37,084 nucleotides of DNA from contig JAJCYS010000020.1 of assembly GCA_029262815.1 (NCBI GenBank), positions 1 through 37,084 of the forward strand, in the 5' to 3' direction. The notes beneath the pieces were generated by a model. It ran no database searches, was not told the origin of the DNA, and saw nothing but the letters and a program-made list of their open reading frames with translations. Source of the stretch: Deltaproteobacteria bacterium (GTDB taxonomy: Bacteria; Bdellovibrionota; JAJCYS01). The position numbers and the translations under genes are program-made. How positions within the stretch are numbered: position 1 is the first letter of the stretch; every line of letters starts with the position of its first letter. Below, in pieces: positions 26,244 through 35,228 of this stretch.

Positions 26244-27308
26244 CTACCCCTGGAGTATGACCATGATGCTAATCATGCCAAGTAGTAAGGTAATAATCCA
26301 AAAACGAATGGTGACATGAGATTCGTGCCAGCCTTTAAGTTCGAAGTGATGATGAATCGGTGTCATCTTAAAAAGCCGCTGCTTAAAAAGTTTGTAGCTC
26401 GTAACTTGGGTCATGACACTGATGGCTTCGATCACAAGTACGCCGCCCATCAATATAAGTAAGAATGACTGGTTCAAAAGATAGGCGCCAAGTCCCAGGG
26501 CAGCTCCTAACCCCAAAGCACCACTATCACCTAAGAAAACTTGTGCGGGGTATCCGTTGTACCACAAAAAACCAGCTAAGCTGCCAATAATGCCACCACA
26601 GAAAATCAAAAAGATCCATATATCTGGTAGGTATGAGACAGCAGCATGAAGGCCGGGCACTAAAGATAAAATCGTTATGACACCTAAAACTAAAAAAAGA
26701 ATGATGTGGGTGCCAGCAAACAACCCATCAAGCCCATCAGCAAGATTAGAAGCGTTAGCTGTACCAAGTATGACAACAGTGACAAAAGGAACCACAATAA
26801 AAGGAGAGACGATGTGAACCCATGGCAAAAGTGGAAAGCTAATTTCCAATGGCCAGCCATTTTCCTGTAAAAGGATCAAAGTAGTTGTGATGACGGTCAT
26901 ACTCAGGATCAATTTGATAGAACCACGGAGTCCTTTAGAGGTGACTTTGAGTTTCATGACATCATCCAAACCGCCGATGCATGCAAAACCAAGGGTATGT
27001 CCAATGAGTATCCAAAAAAAGTGTGATGAAAGAGGTACCCAGAGTAGGGTTGAAAGTATGGCACCCCCGATAACTATGATGCCGCCCATGGTAGGGATGC
27101 CTTCTTTTTTAAAATGGGATTGGGGCCCTTCTTTACGAATAACTTGCCCGAACTCTTTTCGTTGCATGTGTTTAATGAAAAAAGGGAATATGAGTACAAC
27201 GCCCAGAAAGCTGAATAAACATGCGAAGCCAGCCCCGAAAATGCTATAGTGGACGGGGTTAAAAAATGATTGAGATAAACTCAATTTTTCTAATAAATAC
27301 GGTATCAT
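26244..27308 (-). CDS. mraY: Phospho-MurNAc-pentapeptide transferase (lipid I synthase)
   Basis: An integral membrane enzyme that joins phospho-MurNAc-pentapeptide to undecaprenyl phosphate. Family marks are QSHFKKEGIPTMGGIIVIG, GGLDDVMKLK with the catalytic acidic pair, TANASNLADGLDGLFAG, WYNGYPAQVFLGDSGALGLG and the HHH loop TPIHHHFELKGW near the end. The 354 residues and about ten membrane spans are standard. It is the first gene of the mraY-murD-ftsW-murG unit and is divergent from the small lipoprotein gene at 27361. Confidence 0.98.
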   Translation of the reverse strand: MIPYLLEKLSLSQSFFNPVHYSIFGAGFACLFSFLGVVLIFPFFIKHMQRKEFGQVIRKEGPQSHFKKEGIPTMGGIIVIGGAILSTLLWVPLSSHFFWILIGHTLGFACIGGLDDVMKLKVTSKGLRGSIKLILSMTVITTTLILLQENGWPLEISFPLLPWVHIVSPFIVVPFVTVVILGTANASNLADGLDGLFAGTHIILFLVLGVITILSLVPGLHAAVSYLPDIWIFLIFCGGIIGSLAGFLWYNGYPAQVFLGDSGALGLGAALGLGAYLLNQSFLLILMGGVLVIEAISVMTQVTSYKLFKQRLFKMTPIHHHFELKGWHESHVTIRFWIITLLLGMISIMVILQG

Positions 27309-27360
27309 ACAAAAACTTGTTCCATGATAGCATGAAATGGGTTAGTGATTTAAAGCTTTG

Positions 27361-27537
27361 ATGGTTTGTAGAAAAACGATACAGTGTGTTACGCGGATTT
27401 GTTGGATACTGCCTGTTATTTTACTATTGGGATGCGGGGTCAAAACGTCCTTGATTCCACCTCCGTCTGAGGGGGTGTCAGGTCAAAAGAAAGACGCGTT
27501 GGCAGTTTCCAAAGAGTCGAAACATATTAAGCATTAA
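27361..27537 (+). CDS. Small lipoprotein resembling LptM (YifL)
   Basis: A 58-residue frame with a signal peptide ending in LLLGC (lipidated Cys25). The mature start, CGVKTSLIPPP, resembles the CGxKGPLxxPP motif of LptM/YifL, a small lipoprotein that helps the LptDE outer-membrane LPS translocon mature. The Gly-Pro of the usual motif is Thr-Ser here, so this is a lineage variant or a look-alike. The rest is short, hydrophilic and Ser/Lys-rich. A stop lies 12 bases before the ATG in frame, and no clear ribosome-binding site is seen. It sits 66 bases before RNase J on the same strand. Confidence 0.6.
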   Translation: MVCRKTIQCVTRICWILPVILLLGCGVKTSLIPPPSEGVSGQKKDALAVSKESKHIKH

Positions 27538-27603
27538 CTTTCATAGGTATTAGAGAGTTAGGCGTTTTCAGTTGAATTAGTTTGTAAAGGTAAAGAGGTT
27601 TTT

Positions 27604-29277
27604 ATGAGTGATAAACGTATAAAGCGTTTGGCAGGAGGATTAGAGGTCCACGCTTTTGGTGGTGTAGGCGAAGTTGGCATGAATTTGTTGGGCCTTCGGT
27701 TCAATAATGAAATGATCCTATTAGACTGTGGGGTGATGTTCCAAGATTTAGATATTTATGGTCTCAATTTTTCTTTGCCCAATTTTGGAAAATTACAAGA
27801 GTTTAAGGATGAGATCAAGGCAGTCGTATTCACGCACGGTCATGAAGATCATATTGGTGCTTCTGGCCTACTGCTCAAGCAGTTTCCAGATATTGAGATG
27901 TATGCAAGCCCACTTACACGGGATCTCATGTTGTCACGAGGCGAAGATTATCCTGAGTTGCATAACAAAAAAATATTACTTTTTAGTGCTGATACAGCTT
28001 TTAAGGTGGGAGCCTTTACGTTGACGCCTGTTTGTGTCGCTCACAGCATTCCCGATGCGTACGGATTTGTCATCGATTCGCCTGTTGGGCGCATCATTCT
28101 TTCGGGAGACTTTCGGTACGATTATGATGACATGGATCAATTTAAAGCCTCTTTTGGAGATCAATTTTATTTTAAGTCGTATTTAGGCCGTCCGATTTTT
28201 TGTTACCTGGGTGACTCCACGAACGTGGATAGTAAACATGTGCTTATGAAAGAGGCAACAGTCGCTCAAAACTTAAGTGAGATTATTGAAAAACATAGAG
28301 GAGGCATGCTCATTATTACGTTGTTTTCAAGCAATATGGAACGTATGGGCTCCATTCTTGCTGCTGCCAAAAAGCACGGTAAAAAAGTTGTCCTTTGTGG
28401 ACGTAGTGTTCGTAGGTATTTAGAAGTGGCGTGGCAACATGAGGTGATCCCCAAATATGCAGAACATATTATCGATGAACGGGATGTCAAAAAGCATGCC
28501 CGCGAAGATATCGTAGCCATTTCAACGGGCTCGCAAGCTGAGCCAAAATCAGCACTCATGCGTATGGCCGCTGAAATGCACCGTCATATCAAGTTACAAA
28601 AAGGCGATCATGTCGTTATGAGTTCAAAGTTTATTCCTGGGAATGAGCGAGCTATTTCAAGAATGATAAATTTAATGATGATTCAAGGTGTGAGTGTACT
28701 TACTGAGAAGGAAGCCCCAATCCACATTAGTGGTCATGCTTATGAAGAAGAGAGTGAACTCACGCTTCGGGCGTTTAAACCAAAGTTTTTTATTCCCGTA
28801 CATGGTGAATATCACCATTTGGTCAGCCACAAGAAGTTAGCGAGTCGATTGGGCAAAGATGGGCCTGAGCATATAGTGATGATGAGAAATGGACAAGTCG
28901 TGAACTTGAGTGACACTGGCTATGCGTATCAGGAGCCTTTTGATGCGGGTAAGTGGACCTATGATTTTGACCAACTCATGCCATTGGTGTCTCCGCCTAT
29001 TTCTCAGCGTAAACGTCTAGCACGTTATGGACTGATAATTTGTGTTGTGGCTGATAAAATACAGTTGTTTGGGTTAGGTGTCATAGTATCGGATGAATTT
29101 CGCGATGCATGTGAGACCTACTATAATGGTTTAAAAGGCAATAAGGATTGTGAGAAGACAAAGTTGACCCTACTCAGAACCTTTGTTAGGCGACACTATC
29201 GTGATCAGTTTAGGAAACGTCCTTATGTGCTCATGACGCAAGGGGATTTTGAACCTTTTGACTTTTTAGATTGGTAA
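27604..29277 (+). CDS. rnj: Ribonuclease J
   Basis: A metallo-beta-lactamase/beta-CASP ribonuclease with 5'-exonuclease and endonuclease activity in RNA decay and maturation. Metal-binding motif H78-G-H80-E-D82-H83 is present in FTHGHEDHIGASGLLL. GDFRYDYDD and GDSTNVDS follow, and the beta-CASP region has STGSQAEPKSALMRMA, with PVHGEYHHL as a later His motif. The 557 residues include a C-terminal domain and end VLMTQGDFEPFDFLDW. AAAGAGG lies a few bases before the ATG. RNase J indicates a decay machinery unlike that of E. coli. Confidence 0.95.
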   Translation: MSDKRIKRLAGGLEVHAFGGVGEVGMNLLGLRFNNEMILLDCGVMFQDLDIYGLNFSLPNFGKLQEFKDEIKAVVFTHGHEDHIGASGLLLKQFPDIEMYASPLTRDLMLSRGEDYPELHNKKILLFSADTAFKVGAFTLTPVCVAHSIPDAYGFVIDSPVGRIILSGDFRYDYDDMDQFKASFGDQFYFKSYLGRPIFCYLGDSTNVDSKHVLMKEATVAQNLSEIIEKHRGGMLIITLFSSNMERMGSILAAAKKHGKKVVLCGRSVRRYLEVAWQHEVIPKYAEHIIDERDVKKHAREDIVAISTGSQAEPKSALMRMAAEMHRHIKLQKGDHVVMSSKFIPGNERAISRMINLMMIQGVSVLTEKEAPIHISGHAYEEESELTLRAFKPKFFIPVHGEYHHLVSHKKLASRLGKDGPEHIVMMRNGQVVNLSDTGYAYQEPFDAGKWTYDFDQLMPLVSPPISQRKRLARYGLIICVVADKIQLFGLGVIVSDEFRDACETYYNGLKGNKDCEKTKLTLLRTFVRRHYRDQFRKRPYVLMTQGDFEPFDFLDW

Positions 29278-29331
29278 TCTTTCTCGCCTCAGTCGATAGG
29301 GCTGTATCGAGGGGGAGTGGAGAAACATTGG

Positions 29332-30243
29332 ATGTTGTCAATTAAGAAGGTAATGCCTCGGTTGAACACCAAAGAAACGGTCCATCAAGGTTTTTTTAGA
29401 GCACACGACGGGGCTCGGTTGTATTTTGAATCAGTTGGGAAAGGGCCACCGGTCGTTTTTTGTTATGGGTTGGCCTGTAATATCAAAAGTTTTCGATTTC
29501 AGCGTGAGAGTTTAAAGCGACAGTATCAGTGTGTTTTTTGGGACTATCGTGGTCATGGGAAATCGGCTCATAACATGCCAGATCGAGTGGGTGGGTTAGA
29601 AACTCACGCCCGAGACTTAAAATATTTGCTGAGTCACCTTGGGATTAAACGTGCTTCTGTGTTGGGGCATAGTTATGGGGTCAATGTTTCTTTTTACTTT
29701 GCGTTGAAATACCCCAAATCTGTTTCAAATTTGATTTGGATAAACGGGTTGTTGGATTTGCCTTTACATACCATGTTTCGTCGGCCTTATGCGCACTACG
29801 TTTTTCATGGCATGAAATATATTTACGACCATTATCCATTGGTATTTAAAGCGGGGTGGCGCAGAGTGGTGGACAACCCCTTATTTCCATATTTGAGTGT
29901 GGCACCGTTGGGATTTAATTTATTGCATGCCAAAAATCATGATGTTCAGAATTATGTTGAGGGGGTTGCTAAGCTTCCTTATGTTACGTTTATGGAGTTG
30001 ATGAGTCAGTTCTACCAAATAAAAGATAGTAGAAAAACCAGACGGCTAAAAGAACTACCCGTATTGCTTTGCGGGGGGTTGGCTGATCGCGTTACGCCTG
30101 TAGAGTTGCAGATTCAACTAGCAGGACAGATTCCCGGTGGAAAATTTGTGGGTATTCCCGAAGGGAGTCACAATGTACATTTGGAGCGTCCTAGAATGGT
30201 CAATCGTCGTATCAGAGAGTGGTTGCGAGACTATGCTGAATAA
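29332..30243 (+). CDS. Alpha/beta-hydrolase fold protein
   Basis: A soluble hydrolase with the nucleophile elbow LGHSYGVNVS (Ser), the acid in GLADRVTPVE and the His in EGSHNVHLERP. The region after the first strands, VVFCYGLACNIKSFRFQ, would form the oxyanion hole. Substrate unknown: esterase, epoxide or C-C bond hydrolase cannot be told apart. The ATG at 29332 has GGAG nine bases upstream; an upstream GTG at 29317 has its GGGGGA almost touching it. Its stop overlaps the next start by 11 bases, so it is probably translated together with pgpA. Confidence 0.8.
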   Translation: MLSIKKVMPRLNTKETVHQGFFRAHDGARLYFESVGKGPPVVFCYGLACNIKSFRFQRESLKRQYQCVFWDYRGHGKSAHNMPDRVGGLETHARDLKYLLSHLGIKRASVLGHSYGVNVSFYFALKYPKSVSNLIWINGLLDLPLHTMFRRPYAHYVFHGMKYIYDHYPLVFKAGWRRVVDNPLFPYLSVAPLGFNLLHAKNHDVQNYVEGVAKLPYVTFMELMSQFYQIKDSRKTRRLKELPVLLCGGLADRVTPVELQIQLAGQIPGGKFVGIPEGSHNVHLERPRMVNRRIREWLRDYAE

Positions 30244-30697
30244 GACGGGCTGGGCCAATGCTATTGCAACTTGTTTTAGAGTTGGATATTGGCCGTATGG
30301 GCCTGGAACTTTAGCAACGATCCTGTGTTGTCCCATGTGGTGGGGGTTACATGCGGTAGGACATTGGGGTGTCTATGTAGGGGTGTGGTGTTTTTTGCTA
30401 GGGCTAGGATATTGGGCAACGTCTCATGTCCTGCGTGTGTTGCGTCAGCATGATCCTTCCGAGATAGTCATTGATGAGGTGTTGGGTCTGGGTGTGACGT
30501 TAATTATGCCGGTGTCTCATCCTTTATTGGTTCTTTTAGGCGTGGTGTTATTTCGAATTTTAGACATTGCCAAGCCGTGGCCGATTGGATTTGTGGATCG
30601 GCGAGTGCCTGGGGCCTTGGGTGTGATCTTAGATGATCTCGTGGCTGGTGGATTCGCACTTATAGGCGTGCAGCTTGCCCAGTATTGGCTCTACTAA
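30233..30697 (+). CDS. pgpA: Phosphatidylglycerophosphatase A
   Basis: Dephosphorylates phosphatidylglycerol phosphate to phosphatidylglycerol at the inner membrane. The start is set at ATG 30233, giving MLNKTGWANAIATCFRVGYW, as in the family. The earlier in-frame ATG at 30137 would read through most of the hydrolase's end. PgpA motifs are YGPGTLATIL, DPSEIVIDEVLG and FRILDIAKPWPIGFVDRRVP, followed by GALGVILDDLVAG with the conserved Asp pair. Several hydrophobic segments fit a membrane protein. pgpA next to recA is a conserved neighbourhood in several Gram-negative groups. Confidence 0.92.
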   Translation: MLNKTGWANAIATCFRVGYWPYGPGTLATILCCPMWWGLHAVGHWGVYVGVWCFLLGLGYWATSHVLRVLRQHDPSEIVIDEVLGLGVTLIMPVSHPLLVLLGVVLFRILDIAKPWPIGFVDRRVPGALGVILDDLVAGGFALIGVQLAQYWLY

Positions 30698-30739
30698 CTC
30701 ATTGGTCATAGGGTCATCGTGAACTTCTTGGCCATTCGA

Positions 30740-30761
30740 TATCAGTTACACGTTATCAGTT
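30740..30761. promoter_or_regulatory. Direct repeat in the recA leader
   Basis: TATCAGTT occurs at 30740-30747 and again at 30754-30761, starting 14 bases apart, in the 118-base gap before recA. It could be an operator, but no established SOS box (CTGT-N8-ACAG, GAAC-N4-GTTC or GTTC-N7-GTTC) was found in this gap. Function is inference only. Confidence 0.25.
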
Positions 30762-30815
30762 GCATCCGCTCTAACAAACATGGGATACTGTGACCGATTT
30801 TACGGAGGTATCATT

Positions 30816-31919
30816 ATGTGTGCTCAAAAACAAGAAGCCAACATTAGTAAAGATCGTCAAAAGGCTATTGAACTAGCTATTGCATCTATCGAAAAACAAT
30901 ACGGTAAAGGCACCATCATGAAGATGGGGGAAGCTGTACAAGGTCTTCCTAAAGAGATGATCATTCCGACAGGGTCTATTTCATTAGACCATGCTTTGGG
31001 AATAGGCGGCGTACCTCGCGGTCGTGTCGTTGAGATTTTTGGCCCTGAAAGTTCAGGGAAGACCACCATGACCCTGCATATGATTGCAGAGGCTCAAAAA
31101 CTGGGTGGGATCGCAGCCTTTATTGATGCTGAGCATGCTTTAGATGTGAACTACGCAAGAGCATTAGGCGTTAATGTGGATGAGTTATTGATTTCACAGC
31201 CAGATACGGGTGAGCAAGCCTTGGAAATTGCAGATACCCTGATTCGCAGTGCCTCAGTTGATATTTTAGTGATTGATTCTGTAGCTGCCTTGACACCTCG
31301 TGCAGAGATTGAAGGCGAAATGGGAGATTCTCACATGGGGCTTCAAGCACGACTCATGAGTCAAGCCCTGCGAAAACTCACAGGTTCCTTGGCACGGTCT
31401 CGAACAACAGCCGTTTTTATCAATCAAATTCGAATGAAAATCGGTGTAATGTTCGGTAGCCCTGAAACCACAACAGGTGGAAACGCGCTGAAGTTCTACT
31501 CATCTATTCGATTGGATATCCGTCGTATCGCAAGCATTAAAAAGGGTGACTCCGAGGTGCTTGGAAATCGGTGTCGTGTGAAAGTTGTGAAAAACAAATG
31601 TGCTCCTCCGTTTAGACAATGTGAATTTGACATGATTTACGGCAAAGGGGTTTCAAGATCTGGTGAAATTATCGACTTAGGTGTTGTCCATAACGTGATT
31701 GAAAAATCAGGTAGCTGGTACAGCTATAATGGGGAACGGCTAGGGCAAGGACGTGATCAGGTCATGGTTATCATTGAAGGCAATCCGAAAATGATGAAAA
31801 CCATGTCAGAACAAGTTTTGGCCGCAATGAAAGCCAAACAAGTTGCTGCCGCCGCGCCTCGACCTGCGGCTGGTGTAGCGTCTCAAAAGACTGCACCCGC
31901 AACTGTAACGAAGCAGTAG
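30816..31919 (+). CDS. recA: Recombinase RecA
   Basis: The strand-exchange protein of homologous recombination and the activator of LexA self-cleavage. The start is ATG 30816, with GGAGG seven bases upstream; the in-frame ATG at 30780 would add a non-RecA sequence. Family blocks are [32 protein letters not shown] with Walker [51 protein letters not shown], and the L2 region around [19 protein letters not shown]. The C-terminal tail after residue 345 is Ala/Pro/Gln-rich, without the usual acidic end. alaS follows after 32 bases. Confidence 0.98.
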   Translation: MCAQKQEANISKDRQKAIELAIASIEKQYGKGTIMKMGEAVQGLPKEMIIPTGSISLDHALGIGGVPRGRVVEIFGPESSGKTTMTLHMIAEAQKLGGIAAFIDAEHALDVNYARALGVNVDELLISQPDTGEQALEIADTLIRSASVDILVIDSVAALTPRAEIEGEMGDSHMGLQARLMSQALRKLTGSLARSRTTAVFINQIRMKIGVMFGSPETTTGGNALKFYSSIRLDIRRIASIKKGDSEVLGNRCRVKVVKNKCAPPFRQCEFDMIYGKGVSRSGEIIDLGVVHNVIEKSGSWYSYNGERLGQGRDQVMVIIEGNPKMMKTMSEQVLAAMKAKQVAAAAPRPAAGVASQKTAPATVTKQ

Positions 31920-31951
31920 TAAGAGAAAGATAGCGACGTATATCGTTTTAT

Positions 31952-34537
31952 ATGAGGTCAGTGCAGGATCTTAGAGTAGGGTTTTTAGACTTTTTTAAAC
32001 AAAAGCAACACCTCATCCTGCCTTCCTCTCCTTTAGTGCCGCCTCAAGATCCGACGTTGATGTTCACAAACGCTGGGATGGTACAGTTCAAGGATGTTTT
32101 CTTAGGTCAAACAGAAGCGCCTGCTCCCTGTGCCGCAACCATTCAAAAGTGTCTTCGGATTAGTGGAAAACACAATGATTTTGATGAAGTAGGATTCACC
32201 AATCGGCATCTTACTTTTTTTGAAATGCTGGGTAATTTTTCATTTGGTGCTTATTTTAAAAAAGAAGCTATTGTATTTGCCTGGGAATTTTTAACACAAG
32301 TTTGTAAATTGCCACCCGATCGATTACATGTCAGTGTGCACGATTCCGATGATGAGTCTGCCCATATTTGGCAGAAAGAAATTGGTATTCAGGAAGTTTT
32401 TAAGTTTGACGAAGATAACTTCTGGCAAATGGCAGAAATCGGACCTTGCGGTCCGTGCTCTGAAATTTATGTGGATTTAGGCCCCGAACAAGGTCCGGTG
32501 GGCGGTGAAAATGTCGTAGGGGGTTCAGGTCCTCGGTTTGTTGAGATTTGGAACTTGGTTTTTATGTCTTACGAGCGACTCAGTGATGGCCGTACTGCGG
32601 ACCTGCCTCGTCCTTGTGTAGATACAGGTGCGGGGTTGGAGCGTTTGGCCTCTGTGATTCAAGGTGTATCGACTATTTATGAAACCAATGAGTTTGTTAC
32701 GATTCTAAAAACGATTGAAGAAATTACAGAAACCAAAAGTAATCCAGATTCAGAAGTGAACTATCGTGTGGTTAGTGACCACATTCGAAGTATTGTGTTT
32801 CTGATGCAAGAGGGAATTCGCCCTTCCAATGAAGGACGCGGGTATGTATTGCGGCGGTTGGTCAGAAGAGCGTTGCGGTTTGCAGGTGAAATTTCTGCTT
32901 TTCCAAACGTTTTGTCCTCTCTGATTGAGCCTGTTTCAAATTTATATACGACGCCTTACCCAGAGGTGGCGAGCGATATTACACTCAAGAGAGATGTATT
33001 GCTTGAAGAGGAAGATCGATTTTTTGAAGTGATCAGAAAAGGATCGGGTTATCTTGAAAATCATCTTGATCAACTCAAAACCCAAGGGGTTTCAAAAGTG
33101 CCTGGGCAGATTGCATTTGTGTTGCATGATACTTACGGATTTCCAATTGATTTAACACGTGTGGTTGCAAAACAGCACAACATGATTGTAGATGAAACGG
33201 CGTTTGAGAAAGAGCTTAATGCTCAACGGGAACGCTCTCGAGGTAATGGCAAGGACTTGTCCATGCTCATTCAGGATCATATCCGTACTCAAGGGCATGC
33301 GCCGACCCCTTTTTTGGGATATGAGACCTTAACCGCAAAGAGTGTCGTGTTGAGCACGGTCTCTGTTCAAGATGATATGATTGCTGTTATTTTTGACCAG
33401 ACCCCGTTTTATCCAACCGGGGGCGGACAGGTTGGAGACTGCGGTATTCTTAAGGATGTTGAAACAGGTCAGTGCATTCCGGTCCATAGCACAGAGAGGG
33501 TGCAAGATGTGATTATTCACGTGTGCGGCTCGGAGGCAGGACATCTAAATGCAGGATCCGTTTGTGAGTTGTACGTTGATGGGTCAAGGCGTGAAGTAAC
33601 GCAGATTCATCACACAGCCACACATTTGATGCATGCAGCACTGAGGCGTACTCTCGGAGACCATGTAAAGCAACAAGGGTCTTTTGTGGGGCCGACTGAA
33701 TGTCGGTTTGATTTTTCACATCACAAGAAAATTACGCCTGAAGAACTTTCTGAAATTGAATATTGGGTGAACGGTCGTATTTCTGAACACCTTGAGGTGC
33801 AAGCAAAAGAGACGAGTTTGGAAGAAGCCCGAGCCGAGGGGACACTCATGTTTTTTGATGAAAAATATGGGGATCAGGTACGTCAAATTCGTATCGGTGA
33901 TGAGAACCCCGTTAGTCTAGAGTTGTGTGGGGGCACGCATGCAAACAACACTAAAGCGCTGTTGGAATGTCATGTGTTATCTGAACAGAGTATTGCGCAA
34001 GGGATTCGGCGCATTCAAATTTTAGCGGGGCCGGCCCTTTTGGCACACTACAGAGAACAAGCCTCTGCACTCAAACATGTTTCTCATTTACTCCAGGTGT
34101 CACAAAAAGAGGTTGCCTCAACAGTAGCTAAAACGCTGGATCAAGTGAAAATCCAATCCAGAAGTTTGGATCAGTGTGTTGAGCGCTTGGCGATAAATTG
34201 GGCAAAGCAAGTTAAAGAAGCAGGGGATGCCTGTCATGTGCTTGAGCTGCAGGGCGTCACACTTCATAAAAAAAGTATCAAAAAATTAGGCGGTGCCTTA
34301 GCGCCGAAAGGACGTGGCGTTACTTTTTTAATTTATGGGACTGAAGCCGATAGGCGGTTTGTGCTTTGGGTTGGAAAAGAGCTTCAAAGCCAGGATACTA
34401 AAACATTATTTTTAAAATTATGTGAAATGACAGGTATTCAGGGTGGTGGACATCAATTGTTGTTTCAAGGATCATTAACAACAGATATTGACAGCAATGT
34501 GGTACAAAAAGCTTTGCAAGATTCATTTGGCAAATAA
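31952..34537 (+). CDS. alaS: Alanyl-tRNA synthetase
   Basis: Charges tRNA-Ala and edits mischarged Ser or Gly. The class II catalytic core is present: SSPLVPPQDPTLMFTNAGM, RISGKHNDFDEVG, HLTFFEMLGNFSFG and FWQMAEIGPCGPCSEIYVD. The editing domain's zinc ligands appear as HHTATHLMHAAL and LCGGTHANN. The C-terminal DHHA1-like domain ends GIQGGGHQLLFQGS. The 861 residues are close to the usual 875. It follows recA by 32 bases, a neighbourhood known in several proteobacterial groups, and precedes the transaldolase by 25 bases. Confidence 0.97.
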   Translation: MRSVQDLRVGFLDFFKQKQHLILPSSPLVPPQDPTLMFTNAGMVQFKDVFLGQTEAPAPCAATIQKCLRISGKHNDFDEVGFTNRHLTFFEMLGNFSFGAYFKKEAIVFAWEFLTQVCKLPPDRLHVSVHDSDDESAHIWQKEIGIQEVFKFDEDNFWQMAEIGPCGPCSEIYVDLGPEQGPVGGENVVGGSGPRFVEIWNLVFMSYERLSDGRTADLPRPCVDTGAGLERLASVIQGVSTIYETNEFVTILKTIEEITETKSNPDSEVNYRVVSDHIRSIVFLMQEGIRPSNEGRGYVLRRLVRRALRFAGEISAFPNVLSSLIEPVSNLYTTPYPEVASDITLKRDVLLEEEDRFFEVIRKGSGYLENHLDQLKTQGVSKVPGQIAFVLHDTYGFPIDLTRVVAKQHNMIVDETAFEKELNAQRERSRGNGKDLSMLIQDHIRTQGHAPTPFLGYETLTAKSVVLSTVSVQDDMIAVIFDQTPFYPTGGGQVGDCGILKDVETGQCIPVHSTERVQDVIIHVCGSEAGHLNAGSVCELYVDGSRREVTQIHHTATHLMHAALRRTLGDHVKQQGSFVGPTECRFDFSHHKKITPEELSEIEYWVNGRISEHLEVQAKETSLEEARAEGTLMFFDEKYGDQVRQIRIGDENPVSLELCGGTHANNTKALLECHVLSEQSIAQGIRRIQILAGPALLAHYREQASALKHVSHLLQVSQKEVASTVAKTLDQVKIQSRSLDQCVERLAINWAKQVKEAGDACHVLELQGVTLHKKSIKKLGGALAPKGRGVTFLIYGTEADRRFVLWVGKELQSQDTKTLFLKLCEMTGIQGGGHQLLFQGSLTTDIDSNVVQKALQDSFGK

Positions 34538-34562
34538 TTAATTTTCAGTGAGGTAAAAAGCG

Positions 34563-35213
34563 ATGAAATTTTTTGTGGATACAGGTTCTGTCGAAGATGC
34601 TAAAAAAGCTATGGCAACAGGGTATTGCGATGGTGTGACTACAAACCCCTCTTTAATCAGCAAGGGAGATTCCCGTCCACTCGAAATTATCGTAAAAGAA
34701 ATCACAGAAATTGTGCACGGTCCTACCAGTGTAGAGGTGATAGCCGAGGATGCAGTGAAAATGATCGAAGAAGGCCAGCTTTATGCTTCGTGGAGTACAC
34801 ATGTGGTTGTGAAAGTTCCTTGTACACAAGAAGGGCTGAAAGCATGTAAAGCGCTATCTCGAGAAGGTACCCCCGTGAATGTGACGCTTTGCTTCCAGCC
34901 GCTTCAGGCTTTGGTTGCTGCAAAATGTGGAGCTGCTTATATTAGTCCTTTCATTGGTCGGTTGGACGATATCGGGCATGTGGGGCTTCAGCTCATCGAA
35001 GACATTCGGTGTTTGTATGAAACCTATGGATTTGAGACTGAAATTCTAGCTGCAAGTATCCGAACAGTTGAGCATCTAACTCGTGTGGCATTGGCGGGCT
35101 CCGATGTGGCGACTATTCCATACGGGGTTTTTAGTAAAGTTTTGAGCCACCCCCTTACAGATAAAGGGTTAGAAGTTTTTTTAGCTGACTGGAATGCCAG
35201 TAGGCCTAGCTAG
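34563..35213 (+). CDS. Transaldolase, short fructose-6-phosphate-aldolase type (TalC/FSA)
   Basis: The 216 residues match the short TalB-unlike family, which includes both true transaldolases and fructose-6-phosphate aldolases. MKFFVDTGSVEDAKKAMATG at the start, GVTTNPSLISK and the Schiff-base Lys84 in VVKVPCTQEG are diagnostic. NVTLCFQPLQALVAAKCGA and YISPFIGRLDDIGHVG follow. Transaldolase in the pentose phosphate pathway is the more likely role in a genome-scale setting, but sequence by eye cannot separate the two activities. GAGG lies nine bases before the ATG. Confidence 0.92.
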   Translation: MKFFVDTGSVEDAKKAMATGYCDGVTTNPSLISKGDSRPLEIIVKEITEIVHGPTSVEVIAEDAVKMIEEGQLYASWSTHVVVKVPCTQEGLKACKALSREGTPVNVTLCFQPLQALVAAKCGAAYISPFIGRLDDIGHVGLQLIEDIRCLYETYGFETEILAASIRTVEHLTRVALAGSDVATIPYGVFSKVLSHPLTDKGLEVFLADWNASRPS

Positions 35214-35228
35214 TTTTTTTATAATTCA

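Noticed and set aside
27361..27603. mraY/RNase J interval as plain intergenic DNA
   Set aside because: It contains a complete short frame with a convincing lipobox and LptM-like start, so it was called as a gene.
30780..30815. Upstream ATG for recA
   Set aside because: It adds 12 non-RecA residues and ignores the GGAGG site placed seven bases before the ATG at 30816.
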